Source: an uncultured Hyphomicrobiales bacterium
Lineage (GTDB): Bacteria; Pseudomonadota; Alphaproteobacteria; Rhizobiales; Rhizobiaceae
DNA: 21,016 bases
Assembly: GCA_943914405.1 (NCBI GenBank)
Contig: CALUBX010000041.1
Location: 1-21,016 of the forward strand
Reading direction: 5' to 3'
Shown: piece by piece, positions 6,993-14,541 of the stretch
How the letters are laid out: each line of letters opens with the position of its first letter
Numbering within the stretch: the stretch's first letter is position 1
The notes under the pieces: generated by a model
Seen by the model: the letters and a program-made list of their open reading frames with translations, nothing else
Told to the model about the DNA's origin: nothing
Databases searched by the model: none
Made by a program: the position numbers and the translations under genes

Positions 6993-7343
6993 CTTCTACT
7001 TCTTCGTTCGCGGACCGGCCACTGGAATTGACCAACCGACCGTTGTTGGGATCGCAACGCAGATCAACCAATACTGGCTGAGGCTTGCTACAGCCTTTCG
7101 CGCTGAACGTGTCCGGTGAAATCTCATTTCATTAAAGTTTAGAAAAATACAGCCTCAGGAACGTCTCACACAGATAAGGCGATCATGGTGATATTTGATC
7201 GCATTTGCAAATCGTCAGTTCTGTCGATTCATTATTCCCAAGGGGAAACTTCGCTGGAAGCCCTTCAAGCCCCATTACGGACTTCGACACGCCATCGGCA
7301 ATCCTCTACATAGGCTGCTGGTTCGATTGAGGAGAGTTTTCAC
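6993..7343. promoter_or_regulatory. Divergent control region, luxR and SMP-30 gene
   Basis: Gene-free stretch of 351 bases between two divergent starts. It holds the perfect palindrome ATTTGCAAAT (7203-7212), ACAGCCT twice (7090-7096 and 7149-7155), and an 8-bp inverted pair CTGAGGCT (7078-7085) with AGCCTCAG (7151-7158). It is more AT-rich around 7125-7150. No convincing -35/-10 pair was identified, so this is called as a control region from position and repeats only. Confidence 0.45.
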
Positions 7344-8225
7344 GTGGTGCAGTTTCATGACTTCGAAGGCGAGATTCTTTCTGCGTCTCTTTGCGAACTG
7401 GGCGAAGGTCCCAATTACGAGGCGTCGATCGACACGCTCTGGTGGTTCGACATTCTCGGCAAGGCGCTTCACGAACTGCAAATCGCGAACCGTCGCCACA
7501 CCGTGCACCAGCTTCCATTCATGGCGAGTGTGATTGCGCCCATCGATGGCGACCGCCAGGTCATCGGAACCGAAAAGGGCATTTTCATCCGCCACCGGGC
7601 AACCGGCGAGCTGTCGCTACACTGCGAGCTGGAGCCAGATCGCGCAGGTAACCGATCCAATGACGGCCGGGTTCACTCCAGCGGCAGTTTGTGGATCGGG
7701 ACGATGAGCAAGACGGGCGAAGTCGGAGCGGGCGCAATCTACCACATCGCTGCCGGCGAGGTGACACGGCTCTTCGACGGCATCAGCATCCCGAATTCCA
7801 TCTGCTTTTCGCCGGATGGCTCTCTCGGCTATTTTGTGGATACCAAGGTGAACAAAATGATGCGCGTTTCCCTTGATCCGGCCACAGGTCTGCCAGCGGG
7901 AGAGGCGGAAGTCTTCATAGATCAGGCCGGAGAACCGGGCGGCATCGACGGTTCGATATGCGATGGTGCCGGCGAGATCTGGAATGCGCAGTGGGGCGAA
8001 GGCGCCGTGGACCACTATGCCGCTGATGGCAGACACCTTGCGCGTTACCGCATTCCTGCGCGGCAGACCACCTGCCCCGTTTTCATTGGAAACGGCCAGA
8101 TTGCAGTCACATCCGCCCGCGAGGGAATGGATGAGGCGGCCGTTGCAGCCGATCCGCTTGCGGGTTCCCTCTTTGCCCTATCGGTGCCGATCTCTGCCTT
8201 CAAGGAGCCTTCCTATCGGCTTTGA
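7344..8225 (+). CDS. SMP-30/gluconolactonase-like sugar lactonase
   Basis: Six-bladed beta-propeller enzyme of the SMP-30/regucalcin/gluconolactonase family, 293 residues, close to the usual length. The predicted reaction is metal-dependent hydrolysis of a sugar lactone to the aldonic acid in the cytosol (no signal peptide). Likely metal ligands are Glu21 in LGEGP, Asn151 in SIPNSICFSPDG and Asp202 in GGIDGSICD. Arg104 and Asn106 in NRSNDGRV match the substrate-contacting pair of regucalcin. The start is GTG at 7344, nine bases after AGGAG; the next codon is also GTG. It stands alone, divergent from the LuxR-type regulator, which may control it. The exact sugar cannot be told; no sugar dehydrogenase or transporter is nearby. 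Confidence 0.88.
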   Translation: MVQFHDFEGEILSASLCELGEGPNYEASIDTLWWFDILGKALHELQIANRRHTVHQLPFMASVIAPIDGDRQVIGTEKGIFIRHRATGELSLHCELEPDRAGNRSNDGRVHSSGSLWIGTMSKTGEVGAGAIYHIAAGEVTRLFDGISIPNSICFSPDGSLGYFVDTKVNKMMRVSLDPATGLPAGEAEVFIDQAGEPGGIDGSICDGAGEIWNAQWGEGAVDHYAADGRHLARYRIPARQTTCPVFIGNGQIAVTSAREGMDEAAVAADPLAGSLFALSVPISAFKEPSYRL

Positions 8226-8243
8226 GCCGATCACGTTCGGCTT
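8215..8243 (+). terminator. Three-arm hairpin over the SMP-30 gene stop codon
   Basis: ATCGGCT (8215-8221) and AGCCGAT (8225-8231) form a perfect 7-bp stem with a 3-base loop that contains the start of the TGA stop. A third arm, TCGGCT (8237-8242), can pair with the same middle arm. The following ACATTTCCC is a poor T tract, so termination would be weak. Confidence 0.35.
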
Positions 8244-8417
8244 CACATTTCCCTCCTCGCTATTCACAGACTCGTGCTCATTTTGTGGGCAGCGTATGCC
8301 GGAACCATTTGGACCTGCGATCATTCCCCTCTTGCAAGGTCGGCACGAAGACGCGCCGGCCGTACCGGGCCAGATGTCCGGTCGTGGATTATCGTGAAAG
8401 CAAGAGGAAGGATGATT

Positions 8418-8987
8418 ATGAAGAAGACCCTTAGCACGATCGCAGCCGCAGCCGTATTGATGGCTTCAACCGCTGCAGCTCCGGTGTTCGCTCAGACCAG
8501 CCCTGCTGCTCCCGCGACAACCGCCCCGGCCGCTCCCGCGGAACAGTCGGCAACGCCGTCCGCCACAGGCGATATGGCTGGAGCATCAGGCGCCTACCTG
8601 ACCGAACAGGCGCAAAACCAGATCAGCGCCAACGACTACATCGGCAAGTCCGTGTATAACGCCAACAATGAGAGCATTGGCGACGTCAATGATCTGATTT
8701 TTGAGGACAAGGGCCGGATCGTTGCAGCCGTGGTCGGAGTCGGCGGCTTCCTTGGCATCGGCGAAAAAGACGTGGCCGTGCCGGTCGAAAAGATCAACAT
8801 GACCCGCGACGCGCAGAACAACAATCAGGTGCGCCTGACAACGACTGAAACCGCTGAGGCGCTCAAGAGCGCTCCGGAGTTCAAGACGCTCGAGGACAAG
8901 CAGGCATCTACGGATGCGACGACCACGTCGTCGACGGTGCCTGCAGCAGGTGGCGCAACCAACTCGTCGACGGAGCCGGCCAAGTAA
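8418..8987 (+). CDS. Secreted PRC-barrel domain protein
   Basis: Exported protein of 189 residues. It has a textbook Sec signal peptide: MKK, a hydrophobic stretch, and a probable cut after APVFA at residue 25. An Ala/Pro/Thr-rich linker (about 27-58) follows, then a PRC-barrel domain (about 73-128) containing YIGKSVYNANNESIGDVNDL and KDVAVPVEKINM. A Thr/Ser/Ala-rich tail completes it. PRC barrels are known from the photosynthetic reaction centre H subunit and RimM, but in rhizobia a periplasmic or surface form of unknown role is common. Three in-frame ATG/ATT/ATG codons open the gene. The ATG at 8418 is chosen because GGAAGG lies six bases upstream; the ATG at 8412 abuts that site. It is followed by a strong terminator, so it is monocistronic. 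The 190 bases upstream show no clear promoter. Confidence 0.88.
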   Translation: MKKTLSTIAAAAVLMASTAAAPVFAQTSPAAPATTAPAAPAEQSATPSATGDMAGASGAYLTEQAQNQISANDYIGKSVYNANNESIGDVNDLIFEDKGRIVAAVVGVGGFLGIGEKDVAVPVEKINMTRDAQNNNQVRLTTTETAEALKSAPEFKTLEDKQASTDATTTSSTVPAAGGATNSSTEPAK

Positions 8988-9029
8988 GGCCAAATCCTGG
9001 AACGAGCCACGCGCGACCTTTCGACGGCA

Positions 9030-9056
9030 GGGCGGCATCAACGATGCCGCCCTTTG
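9030..9056 (+). terminator. Rho-independent terminator of the PRC-barrel gene
   Basis: AGGGCGGCATC (9030-9040) and GATGCCGCCCT (9044-9054) form a perfect 11-bp stem with the 3-base loop AAC, followed by TTGTCG. It lies 43 bases after the stop. Outer CGAC (9023-9026) and GTCG (9057-9060) may extend the stem. Confidence 0.75.
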
Positions 9057-9110
9057 TCGTGGAAGCGGCTTCACTGAGAATGAACAGCGCACTGAGTGGC
9101 AGACGCCGTG

Positions 9111-10466
9111 TCAGCTGCGTTCGATCACCATGAAATCGCGATAGTGTTCGTGGAGATAGCGCAGCGTGGCGCTGCCATCTGCCGGCTTGCCGTAGTAATA
9201 GCCCTGTCCCATCCCGCAGCCGAGCGCCTTCAGCTTGTCCGCATCGGCCTTTTCCTCGATGCCTTCGGCCACCACGTCCAGATCAAGGCCCTGGCACATG
9301 GCGATGATTGCCTTGACGATATGTTCGGACGGGCGGTCGGATGTGATGCGCGAGATGAAAGCCTGATCGATCTTGACCTTGTCGAAGGTGAAGTCGCGCA
9401 GGCGACCGAGGCTTGATTGGCCGGTGCCGAAGTCGTCAAGCGACACTCGCACGCCCGCATGCCGCAGGTCGTTGATGATCCGGCCTGCCGTGTCGGCGGA
9501 AGTCATTACCGCCGTTTCCGTAATCTCCAATTCCAGGCGATGGGGATCAAGACCCACGCGCGCCAGGGTCGCGAGTGTCGTCTCCGTTGTGGTGGGATCC
9601 ATCAACTGAGCCGACGACAGGTTGAAGGAAAGGAAGAGTTCCCGGGGCCAGGACAAAGCCGCCTCCGCCGCCTTCCGCAGGAGCGTTTCAGACAGCGCGT
9701 CGATAAAGCCCCTCTCCTCCGCGAGAGGCACGAAGACGGCAGGGGACACGAAGCCGAGATCCGCATCGTGCCACCGCGCCAAGGCCTCGAAGCCGACGGG
9801 CGCGCCGTCGTTCAGGCGAACGATCGGCTGGAAATGCACATCGACCGCATCGTTGATGATTGCGTTGCGCAGCGCCTGCTCCAACTGCGTCGCCCGCTTC
9901 ATGTCTTCCGCGATCTCGCGGGAGTAGACAGTAATCTGCCCCCGACCGCGGCGCTTCGAACGGTAAAGTGCAGTCTCCGCACTCTTCAGAAGCTCCTCGA
10001 ACTCCTCACCGGCGAAAGGGTAAATGGCAAAGCCGAAGGAGGCGGAAAGGCGAACATTACGATCGCCAAGATCATAAGGCGCCGAGAGAACATCCTTCAT
10101 CATCTGGCCGATCCGCTCGGCTCCGATGCGTTCGAAAACGAGCGGAAGAATGAATGCAAACTCGTCGCCATCGTGGCGGGTCACGGTAGCGCCATCTGGA
10201 ATGCAGGCCTTCAGACGATGCGCCACCTGACACAGGATCTCGTCCCCTGCCTCGGCCCCGAACAGGTCGTTGATGGGCTTGAAGCCGTCGAGATTCGCAA
10301 TACAGATGGCGAATGGGGCGGGATCCGCCGCACGTTCGGCGGCAAGAAGCTTTACCTTGTCACGCAGTCGATAACGGTTGCCGAGCCCGGTCAGCGGATC
10401 GCTGTAGGCCATGGCCTGCAGCTCATTCTGGCTGACCTGAGGCCATTGGTTTCCCGCAAACGTCAT
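9111..10466 (-). CDS. GGDEF-EAL protein, probable c-di-GMP phosphodiesterase
   Basis: Cytosolic c-di-GMP signalling protein of 451 residues with no membrane segment or sensor domain. The GGDEF domain (about 20-182) starts with DPLTGLGNR, but the signature reads RHDGDEF (97-103), so the first Gly of GGDEF is Asp. No RxxD inhibitory site is seen before it, so cyclase activity is uncertain. The EAL domain (about 195-445) has every catalytic element: EAL at 227-229, NLSSAQL with Asn282, ELEITE, DDFGTG with Asp344-Asp345, KVKID, VVAEGIE with Glu401 and GQGYYYG. Hydrolysis of c-di-GMP to pGpG is the likely output. The ATG at 10466 is preceded by a GGGA-containing stretch. It lies 111 bases downstream of a PAS/receiver gene on the same strand and may be its effector. 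Confidence 0.9.
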   Translation of the reverse strand: MTFAGNQWPQVSQNELQAMAYSDPLTGLGNRYRLRDKVKLLAAERAADPAPFAICIANLDGFKPINDLFGAEAGDEILCQVAHRLKACIPDGATVTRHDGDEFAFILPLVFERIGAERIGQMMKDVLSAPYDLGDRNVRLSASFGFAIYPFAGEEFEELLKSAETALYRSKRRGRGQITVYSREIAEDMKRATQLEQALRNAIINDAVDVHFQPIVRLNDGAPVGFEALARWHDADLGFVSPAVFVPLAEERGFIDALSETLLRKAAEAALSWPRELFLSFNLSSAQLMDPTTTETTLATLARVGLDPHRLELEITETAVMTSADTAGRIINDLRHAGVRVSLDDFGTGQSSLGRLRDFTFDKVKIDQAFISRITSDRPSEHIVKAIIAMCQGLDLDVVAEGIEEKADADKLKALGCGMGQGYYYGKPADGSATLRYLHEHYRDFMVIERS

Positions 10467-10577
10467 CCATAATCCCGCATAAACAGCAATGCTGAGGAGA
10501 GTGCGGCAGAAAGATTAAAAAATACTACTGCCGGCACCGCTTCGCGCCTTTCAGCTGCGCGTCCTGCGTTCTGGGAC

Positions 10578-12245
10578 CTAGCAGCGAGCCTCGGACTGGG
10601 TTCTCGAAAAGGGAAACCTGGCGAACACGGATTGAAGTGCCTCAGGGCTGATCGGCTTCAAAATCACGTCGTCCATGCCTGAGGCAAAACACTCGTCTCG
10701 GTCCCGATCGAAAGCTTGGGGCAGAACCCCAATAATGGGAATCCTCTCGCCTTCCCGTTCCAGGCTGCGAATGGCGGCTGCTGCCTCGTAACCATTCAGG
10801 AGGGGAAGAGTGATGTCCATAAGGACCACCCGCGGTGCGCGGTCCTCCCAGAGGCGAACCGCCTGCTCGCCATTGGCCGCGATTGCGTATCGGTATCCCA
10901 GACCTTCAAGGATATGGGAAAACACGATCTGGTTGACCTCGTTGTCTTCGGCGACCAGAACATCTATCCTGTCGTCCCTTCCCTCCTCGATCACTTCCCA
11001 CTCTTCGGCAGGTCCGGTGCCGTGAACGTCTATCCCTGATCCGCCAAGGCAATCGGAGACCGACGCCGCGAGCTTGCCGTCCATCCCACTCGCATCGATT
11101 TCCAGCGTCGCCACCCCATGGACGGCAGCAATTCCGGCGCAGGCTTGGTGGATCCTCGGATCGACAACCACGAGATCGACCTGGATCTCGGCTTCCGATG
11201 CAAGCTGCAGGAAAAGGTTCAGTTCATCGGCGCTGGAGACGGAGGACGTGTCGACATCTAAGCCAGACAGTGCGGCAAGAGCTTTCTGCTGCAGGTCGGC
11301 ATCTTCCGAAACGACGAGAACGTTCCGGCCCCGAAGAGGCAGCTGCGACCCGTGCACCAGACGGCGATCCCCGTTGCTCGCATGAAGACTGAGAGAAATA
11401 AAGTCGTCCCACATAAGGGTCGGCTTGATCTCGCCGTTGCTGCTGATCGCGAAAAAGCGCGTCAGATCCTGCATCGTCGTCACGACATAATAGCGACCCG
11501 GTTTTCCGATGCGGTACTTGTTGGCGACCACGATAGACTGCGAGCCATCGGCTCTTGTCAACCGCTCCGGAAGTTGCAGAACGTCGCCCGTATCGAGGAC
11601 ATGGTTGTTGATGGCTACAAGACGTTCACGAAGCTTCCGCGGCTGGAAGTCCTCCCCCTTCTGCCCCAAGATCGATTCGGCGGTTTTGTCGTGGAAACGG
11701 CAGGCGGCCTTGTTGACGGCGACGAAAGTGTGGCTTTGATCCTTCACGGTCAAAGTGAAAGGCAGGTTATCAAGAACCTCTTCGGTTATCTGGACGCGTT
11801 CCATGTCGGCGCGCCATTTCTCTTCCCGCTTCTTCTGATCTGAGATGTCACGAAGGACGCAAACGCCGTAACCAGAAGACAGCCGGCGCTTGGAAAGACT
11901 GATCCAACGATCCGGGCCCCGCCGCTCAAGCGTCTCTGCCTTCTCCTTCCACAGATTTGCAATCTGCTCGGCGATCCAGTCGTCACGACCAATCGTCCGC
12001 CGAGAGGGCGCACCCTCGGCGGAGAAGCGCATACCTTCATCATACGCTGCGCCAAGAAAATCCCGAATGCGGGTGCCTGGAGCGATGAATTGTTTTGGCA
12101 CCGGAAGGAGGCTCAGCACCTGTTGGCTGGCAAACAGAATCTGGTCGTTCTTGTCATAGACGAGGATGGCCCCGGATATCCCTTCGGAGATCACTTCGAG
12201 CATTGTCGTCTGAATGTTCGGGTCCGCCGACTCCAAACCATCCAT
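10578..12245 (-). CDS. PAS-PAS-receiver-receiver signalling protein, no kinase core
   Basis: Soluble two-component-type protein of 555 residues. There are two PAS regions (about 15-135 and 150-262), then a degenerate receiver (about 307-405). It has VLVVSEDAD for the acidic pocket and VVVDPRI for the acceptor Asp, but its Lys region is unclear. A good receiver follows (about 427-545). It has LVAEDNEVN (Glu433-Asp434), the acceptor Asp477 in VLMDITLPLLNGYEA and Lys530 in ILKPIS; the conserved Thr/Ser is replaced by Leu508. Hybrid kinases of this layout normally carry HisKA and HATPase domains between PAS and receivers. No H-box, N-box or G-box is visible here. The ATG at 12245 has GGGAG nine bases upstream. 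An ATG at 12350 would add 35 residues that do not look like protein. It is probably transcribed together with the GGDEF-EAL gene below it. Confidence 0.82.
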   Translation of the reverse strand: MDGLESADPNIQTTMLEVISEGISGAILVYDKNDQILFASQQVLSLLPVPKQFIAPGTRIRDFLGAAYDEGMRFSAEGAPSRRTIGRDDWIAEQIANLWKEKAETLERRGPDRWISLSKRRLSSGYGVCVLRDISDQKKREEKWRADMERVQITEEVLDNLPFTLTVKDQSHTFVAVNKAACRFHDKTAESILGQKGEDFQPRKLRERLVAINNHVLDTGDVLQLPERLTRADGSQSIVVANKYRIGKPGRYYVVTTMQDLTRFFAISSNGEIKPTLMWDDFISLSLHASNGDRRLVHGSQLPLRGRNVLVVSEDADLQQKALAALSGLDVDTSSVSSADELNLFLQLASEAEIQVDLVVVDPRIHQACAGIAAVHGVATLEIDASGMDGKLAASVSDCLGGSGIDVHGTGPAEEWEVIEEGRDDRIDVLVAEDNEVNQIVFSHILEGLGYRYAIAANGEQAVRLWEDRAPRVVLMDITLPLLNGYEAAAAIRSLEREGERIPIIGVLPQAFDRDRDECFASGMDDVILKPISPEALQSVFARFPFSRTQSEARC

Positions 12246-12571
12246 AGGATGAAACTCCCGCATGCCTCTCGATGGCGCTTCTGGACCACTGCCTAGCCGG
12301 TTCTCAGGTTCCGGCACTGACCCTCGGATCGTAAAGACGTTTGGACACATGCTGGCTGCAAGTCCTCAACGAAAAGGTGATCCTATCATGGCGGTGCCCA
12401 GCCGGCCGCCACATCGCCTTATCGCGGGAAGCTGAACTTCCCTGGTTTCATCCACAGTGGCTGAAACGTAGTGCGTTTATCTTAATTCCGAATTAATGGC
12501 GTCTTCTCGAAAGACTGGTACAATCAGGACGCGGCCTTCCCATTCCAACCCGAATCCGGGACAATGGCGGC
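12246..12571. promoter_or_regulatory. Divergent control region, PAS/receiver gene and mutL
   Basis: Gene-free stretch of 326 bases between divergent starts (221 bases if the upstream gene begins at 12350). It contains a 6-bp hairpin GGGAAG (12426-12431) with CTTCCC (12437-12442) and the AT-rich palindrome at 12482-12496. No well-spaced sigma-70 pair was identified. Confidence 0.4.
12482..12496. promoter_or_regulatory. Palindrome TTAATTC-C-GAATTAA, CtrA-box-like
   Basis: Perfect 7-bp inverted arms around one base, 75 bases before the mutL start. Read differently it is TTAA-N7-TTAA, the core spacing of the CtrA recognition site described in Caulobacter and used by rhizobial CtrA. The base after the second TTAA is T rather than the preferred C. 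It could be a CtrA site or simply an AT-rich operator. Confidence 0.4.
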
Positions 12572-14386
12572 ATGTCCGTAAAGCAGCTGCCAGAAACACT
12601 CATCAACCAGATCGCCGCGGGCGAAGTCATCGAGCGCCCGGCCAGTGCCGCCAAGGAGTTGATCGAGAACGCCATCGATGCCGGAGCGACCAGGATCGAG
12701 ATCGCGACGGCGGGCGGCGGCAAAAGCCTGATCCGCATCACCGACAACGGCTCCGGCATGGGGCCGGAGGATCTGGAGCTTGCCATCCGCCGCCACTGCA
12801 CGTCGAAGATCTCCGACAGCCTGGACGACATCCGGACGCTCGGGTTTCGCGGCGAGGCGCTGCCTTCCATCGGTTCGGTGGCCAAACTGACCATCACCAG
12901 CCGGCGCCAGGGCGTGACCGAGGGCGCCCAGGTGTCGATCGTCGGCGGACGGGCGTCAGGCGTGCGGCCGGCTCCAGCCAATACCGGCACGGTGGTCGAA
13001 GTCCGCGACATCTTCTTTGCCACACCGGCCCGCCTCAAGTTTCTCAAGACTGAAAAGGCGGAAGCCGGGGCTATCACTGACGTGGTGAAGCGGATGGCCA
13101 TCGCCTTCCCTCAGATACGTTTCGTGCTTTCCGGGTCCGACCGTTCGACACTCGACTTTCCGGCCGTGACCGGCGACCCGCTCGCCCGGATGGCACAGGT
13201 TTTGGGCTCCGAGTTTCCCGAGAATGCCATTGAGATCGACGCGCTGCGCGAGGGCGTGGCACTGACGGGCCATGTCGGCGTACCTACATTCCACCGGGGA
13301 AATTCCGCGCACCAATACGCGTTCGTGAATGGGCGGCCGGTGCAGGACAAGCTGATCCTGTCGGCCATCCGTGGGGCTTATGCGGAGCGCATTCCGTCCG
13401 GGCGCTATGCGGTGGCCGTGCTCTCCATCACGCTCGATCCGACGCTGGTCGATGTCAACGTCCATCCCGCCAAGGCGGATGTGCGCTTCCGGGATCCCGG
13501 CCTTGTGCGCGGCCTGATTGTCGGCGCCATCCGCGAGGCCCTGCATCGGGAAGGTGACCGAGCCGCCACGACCGGCACGTCTGGCCTGATGCGCGCCTTT
13601 CGCCCCGGTTTTTCTCCCCCTCCGCAGCAGGGTACGACCCGCACGCCATGGGGTGCGGCGAGTTCGCCTTTCCGGCCGCTTTATCCGGACGCGGGCAACA
13701 ATCTGGCTGAGGCCCGACAGCAGGGTTTCGATACTCTCACTATGCCGACCGCGCGGGCGGATAGCATTTCCGAACCTGTGGTGCAGGCGACGGAGGAGCC
13801 TTCGCGATATCGGCTTGGGGCAGCACGGGCGCAATTGCACGAAAACTACATCGTCGCGCAGACAGGTGACGGCCTGGTCATCGTCGATCAGCACGCGGCG
13901 CACGAACGGCTGGTTTTCGAGGCGCTACGCAAGGCGCTCGATGCCGACCGGCTCCCGTCCCAGGCCCTGCTCATCCCGGAAATCGTCGATCTGCCCGAAG
14001 AGGACTGCGACCGCCTCATGCTGCACGCAAAAGAACTCGACCGCCTCGGGCTGGCCATCGAGCGTTTCGGGCCCGGCGCCATTGCGGTTCGCGAGACGCC
14101 GGCCATGCTCGGCGAAATCGATGCCGCGGCGCTTGTTCGAGACCTTGCGGACGAGGTTGCCGAATGGAGCACCGCCGGCGGGCTGCGCGGCAAGCTCGAA
14201 TATGTCGCCGCCACCATGGCCTGCCACGGTTCGGTGCGATCGGGCCGGAGGTTGCGGCCGGAGGAGATGAACGCTCTTCTTCGGGAGATGGAGGCGACGC
14301 CGGGATCCGGAACCTGCAACCACGGCCGCCCTACCTATATCGAACTCAAGCTTTCGGACATCGAGCGGCTGTTCGGACGGACCTGA
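12572..14386 (+). CDS. mutL: DNA mismatch repair protein MutL
   Basis: MutL links mismatch recognition by MutS to strand incision and excision. The 604-residue product opens with the GHKL ATPase motifs in order: NQIAAGEVIERPASAAKELI, DNGSGM and GFRGEALPSIGS, all within residues 12-100. The dimerisation domain begins near residue 415. It contains DQHAAHERLVFE (439-450), which fits the DQHAx2Ex4E endonuclease motif, followed by ACHGSVRSG and CNHGRPTYIEL near the end. MutL should therefore nick DNA itself, as in bacteria lacking MutH. The ATG at 12572 gives the standard N terminus; the upstream GGCGGC is a modest ribosome binding site. A CtrA-like palindrome lies upstream. The gene is followed on the same strand by a DUF2093 gene 155 bases away. 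Confidence 0.97.
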   Translation: MSVKQLPETLINQIAAGEVIERPASAAKELIENAIDAGATRIEIATAGGGKSLIRITDNGSGMGPEDLELAIRRHCTSKISDSLDDIRTLGFRGEALPSIGSVAKLTITSRRQGVTEGAQVSIVGGRASGVRPAPANTGTVVEVRDIFFATPARLKFLKTEKAEAGAITDVVKRMAIAFPQIRFVLSGSDRSTLDFPAVTGDPLARMAQVLGSEFPENAIEIDALREGVALTGHVGVPTFHRGNSAHQYAFVNGRPVQDKLILSAIRGAYAERIPSGRYAVAVLSITLDPTLVDVNVHPAKADVRFRDPGLVRGLIVGAIREALHREGDRAATTGTSGLMRAFRPGFSPPPQQGTTRTPWGAASSPFRPLYPDAGNNLAEARQQGFDTLTMPTARADSISEPVVQATEEPSRYRLGAARAQLHENYIVAQTGDGLVIVDQHAAHERLVFEALRKALDADRLPSQALLIPEIVDLPEEDCDRLMLHAKELDRLGLAIERFGPGAIAVRETPAMLGEIDAAALVRDLADEVAEWSTAGGLRGKLEYVAATMACHGSVRSGRRLRPEEMNALLREMEATPGSGTCNHGRPTYIELKLSDIERLFGRT

Positions 14387-14476
14387 AAAGACTGGCTATC
14401 GGTCTTCTCACCGGGTAAAGCAGGTTCGAAAACGCGTCTGCGCGTGAAATGGCAGGCCCCACGACGTCTGCATCGG

Positions 14477-14496
14477 GCGATCCCTCGGAGGATCGC
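14477..14496. repeat. Inverted repeat GCGATCC-N6-GGATCGC
   Basis: Perfect 7-bp arms at 14477-14483 and 14490-14496 lie between mutL and the DUF2093 gene, 45 bases before the latter's start. No T tract follows on either strand, so an operator or leader hairpin fits better than a terminator. Confidence 0.4.
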
Positions 14497-14541
14497 GGCA
14501 TGGTCTAGAGTATTGGGATGATCTTCGGCAGGAGACCCAGG

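Noticed and set aside
9417..10472. 351-codon open frame opposite the GGDEF-EAL gene
   Set aside because: Low-complexity Arg/Gly/His-rich product on the strand opposite a gene with complete EAL motifs; no ribosome binding site.
10467..10577. Possible terminator with a T-rich tail between the PAS/receiver and GGDEF-EAL genes
   Set aside because: A 5-bp stem including a G-T pair, with the T run starting about ten bases later, is too weak to argue against co-transcription.
12956..13903. 315-codon open frame opposite mutL
   Set aside because: Lies wholly inside mutL, whose motifs run through the region without a break; no family features.
14387..14410. Hairpin after mutL (AAAAGAC / GTCTTCT) as terminator
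   Set aside because: Short AT-rich stem with a mismatch and no T tract; the downstream DUF2093 gene is on the same strand.
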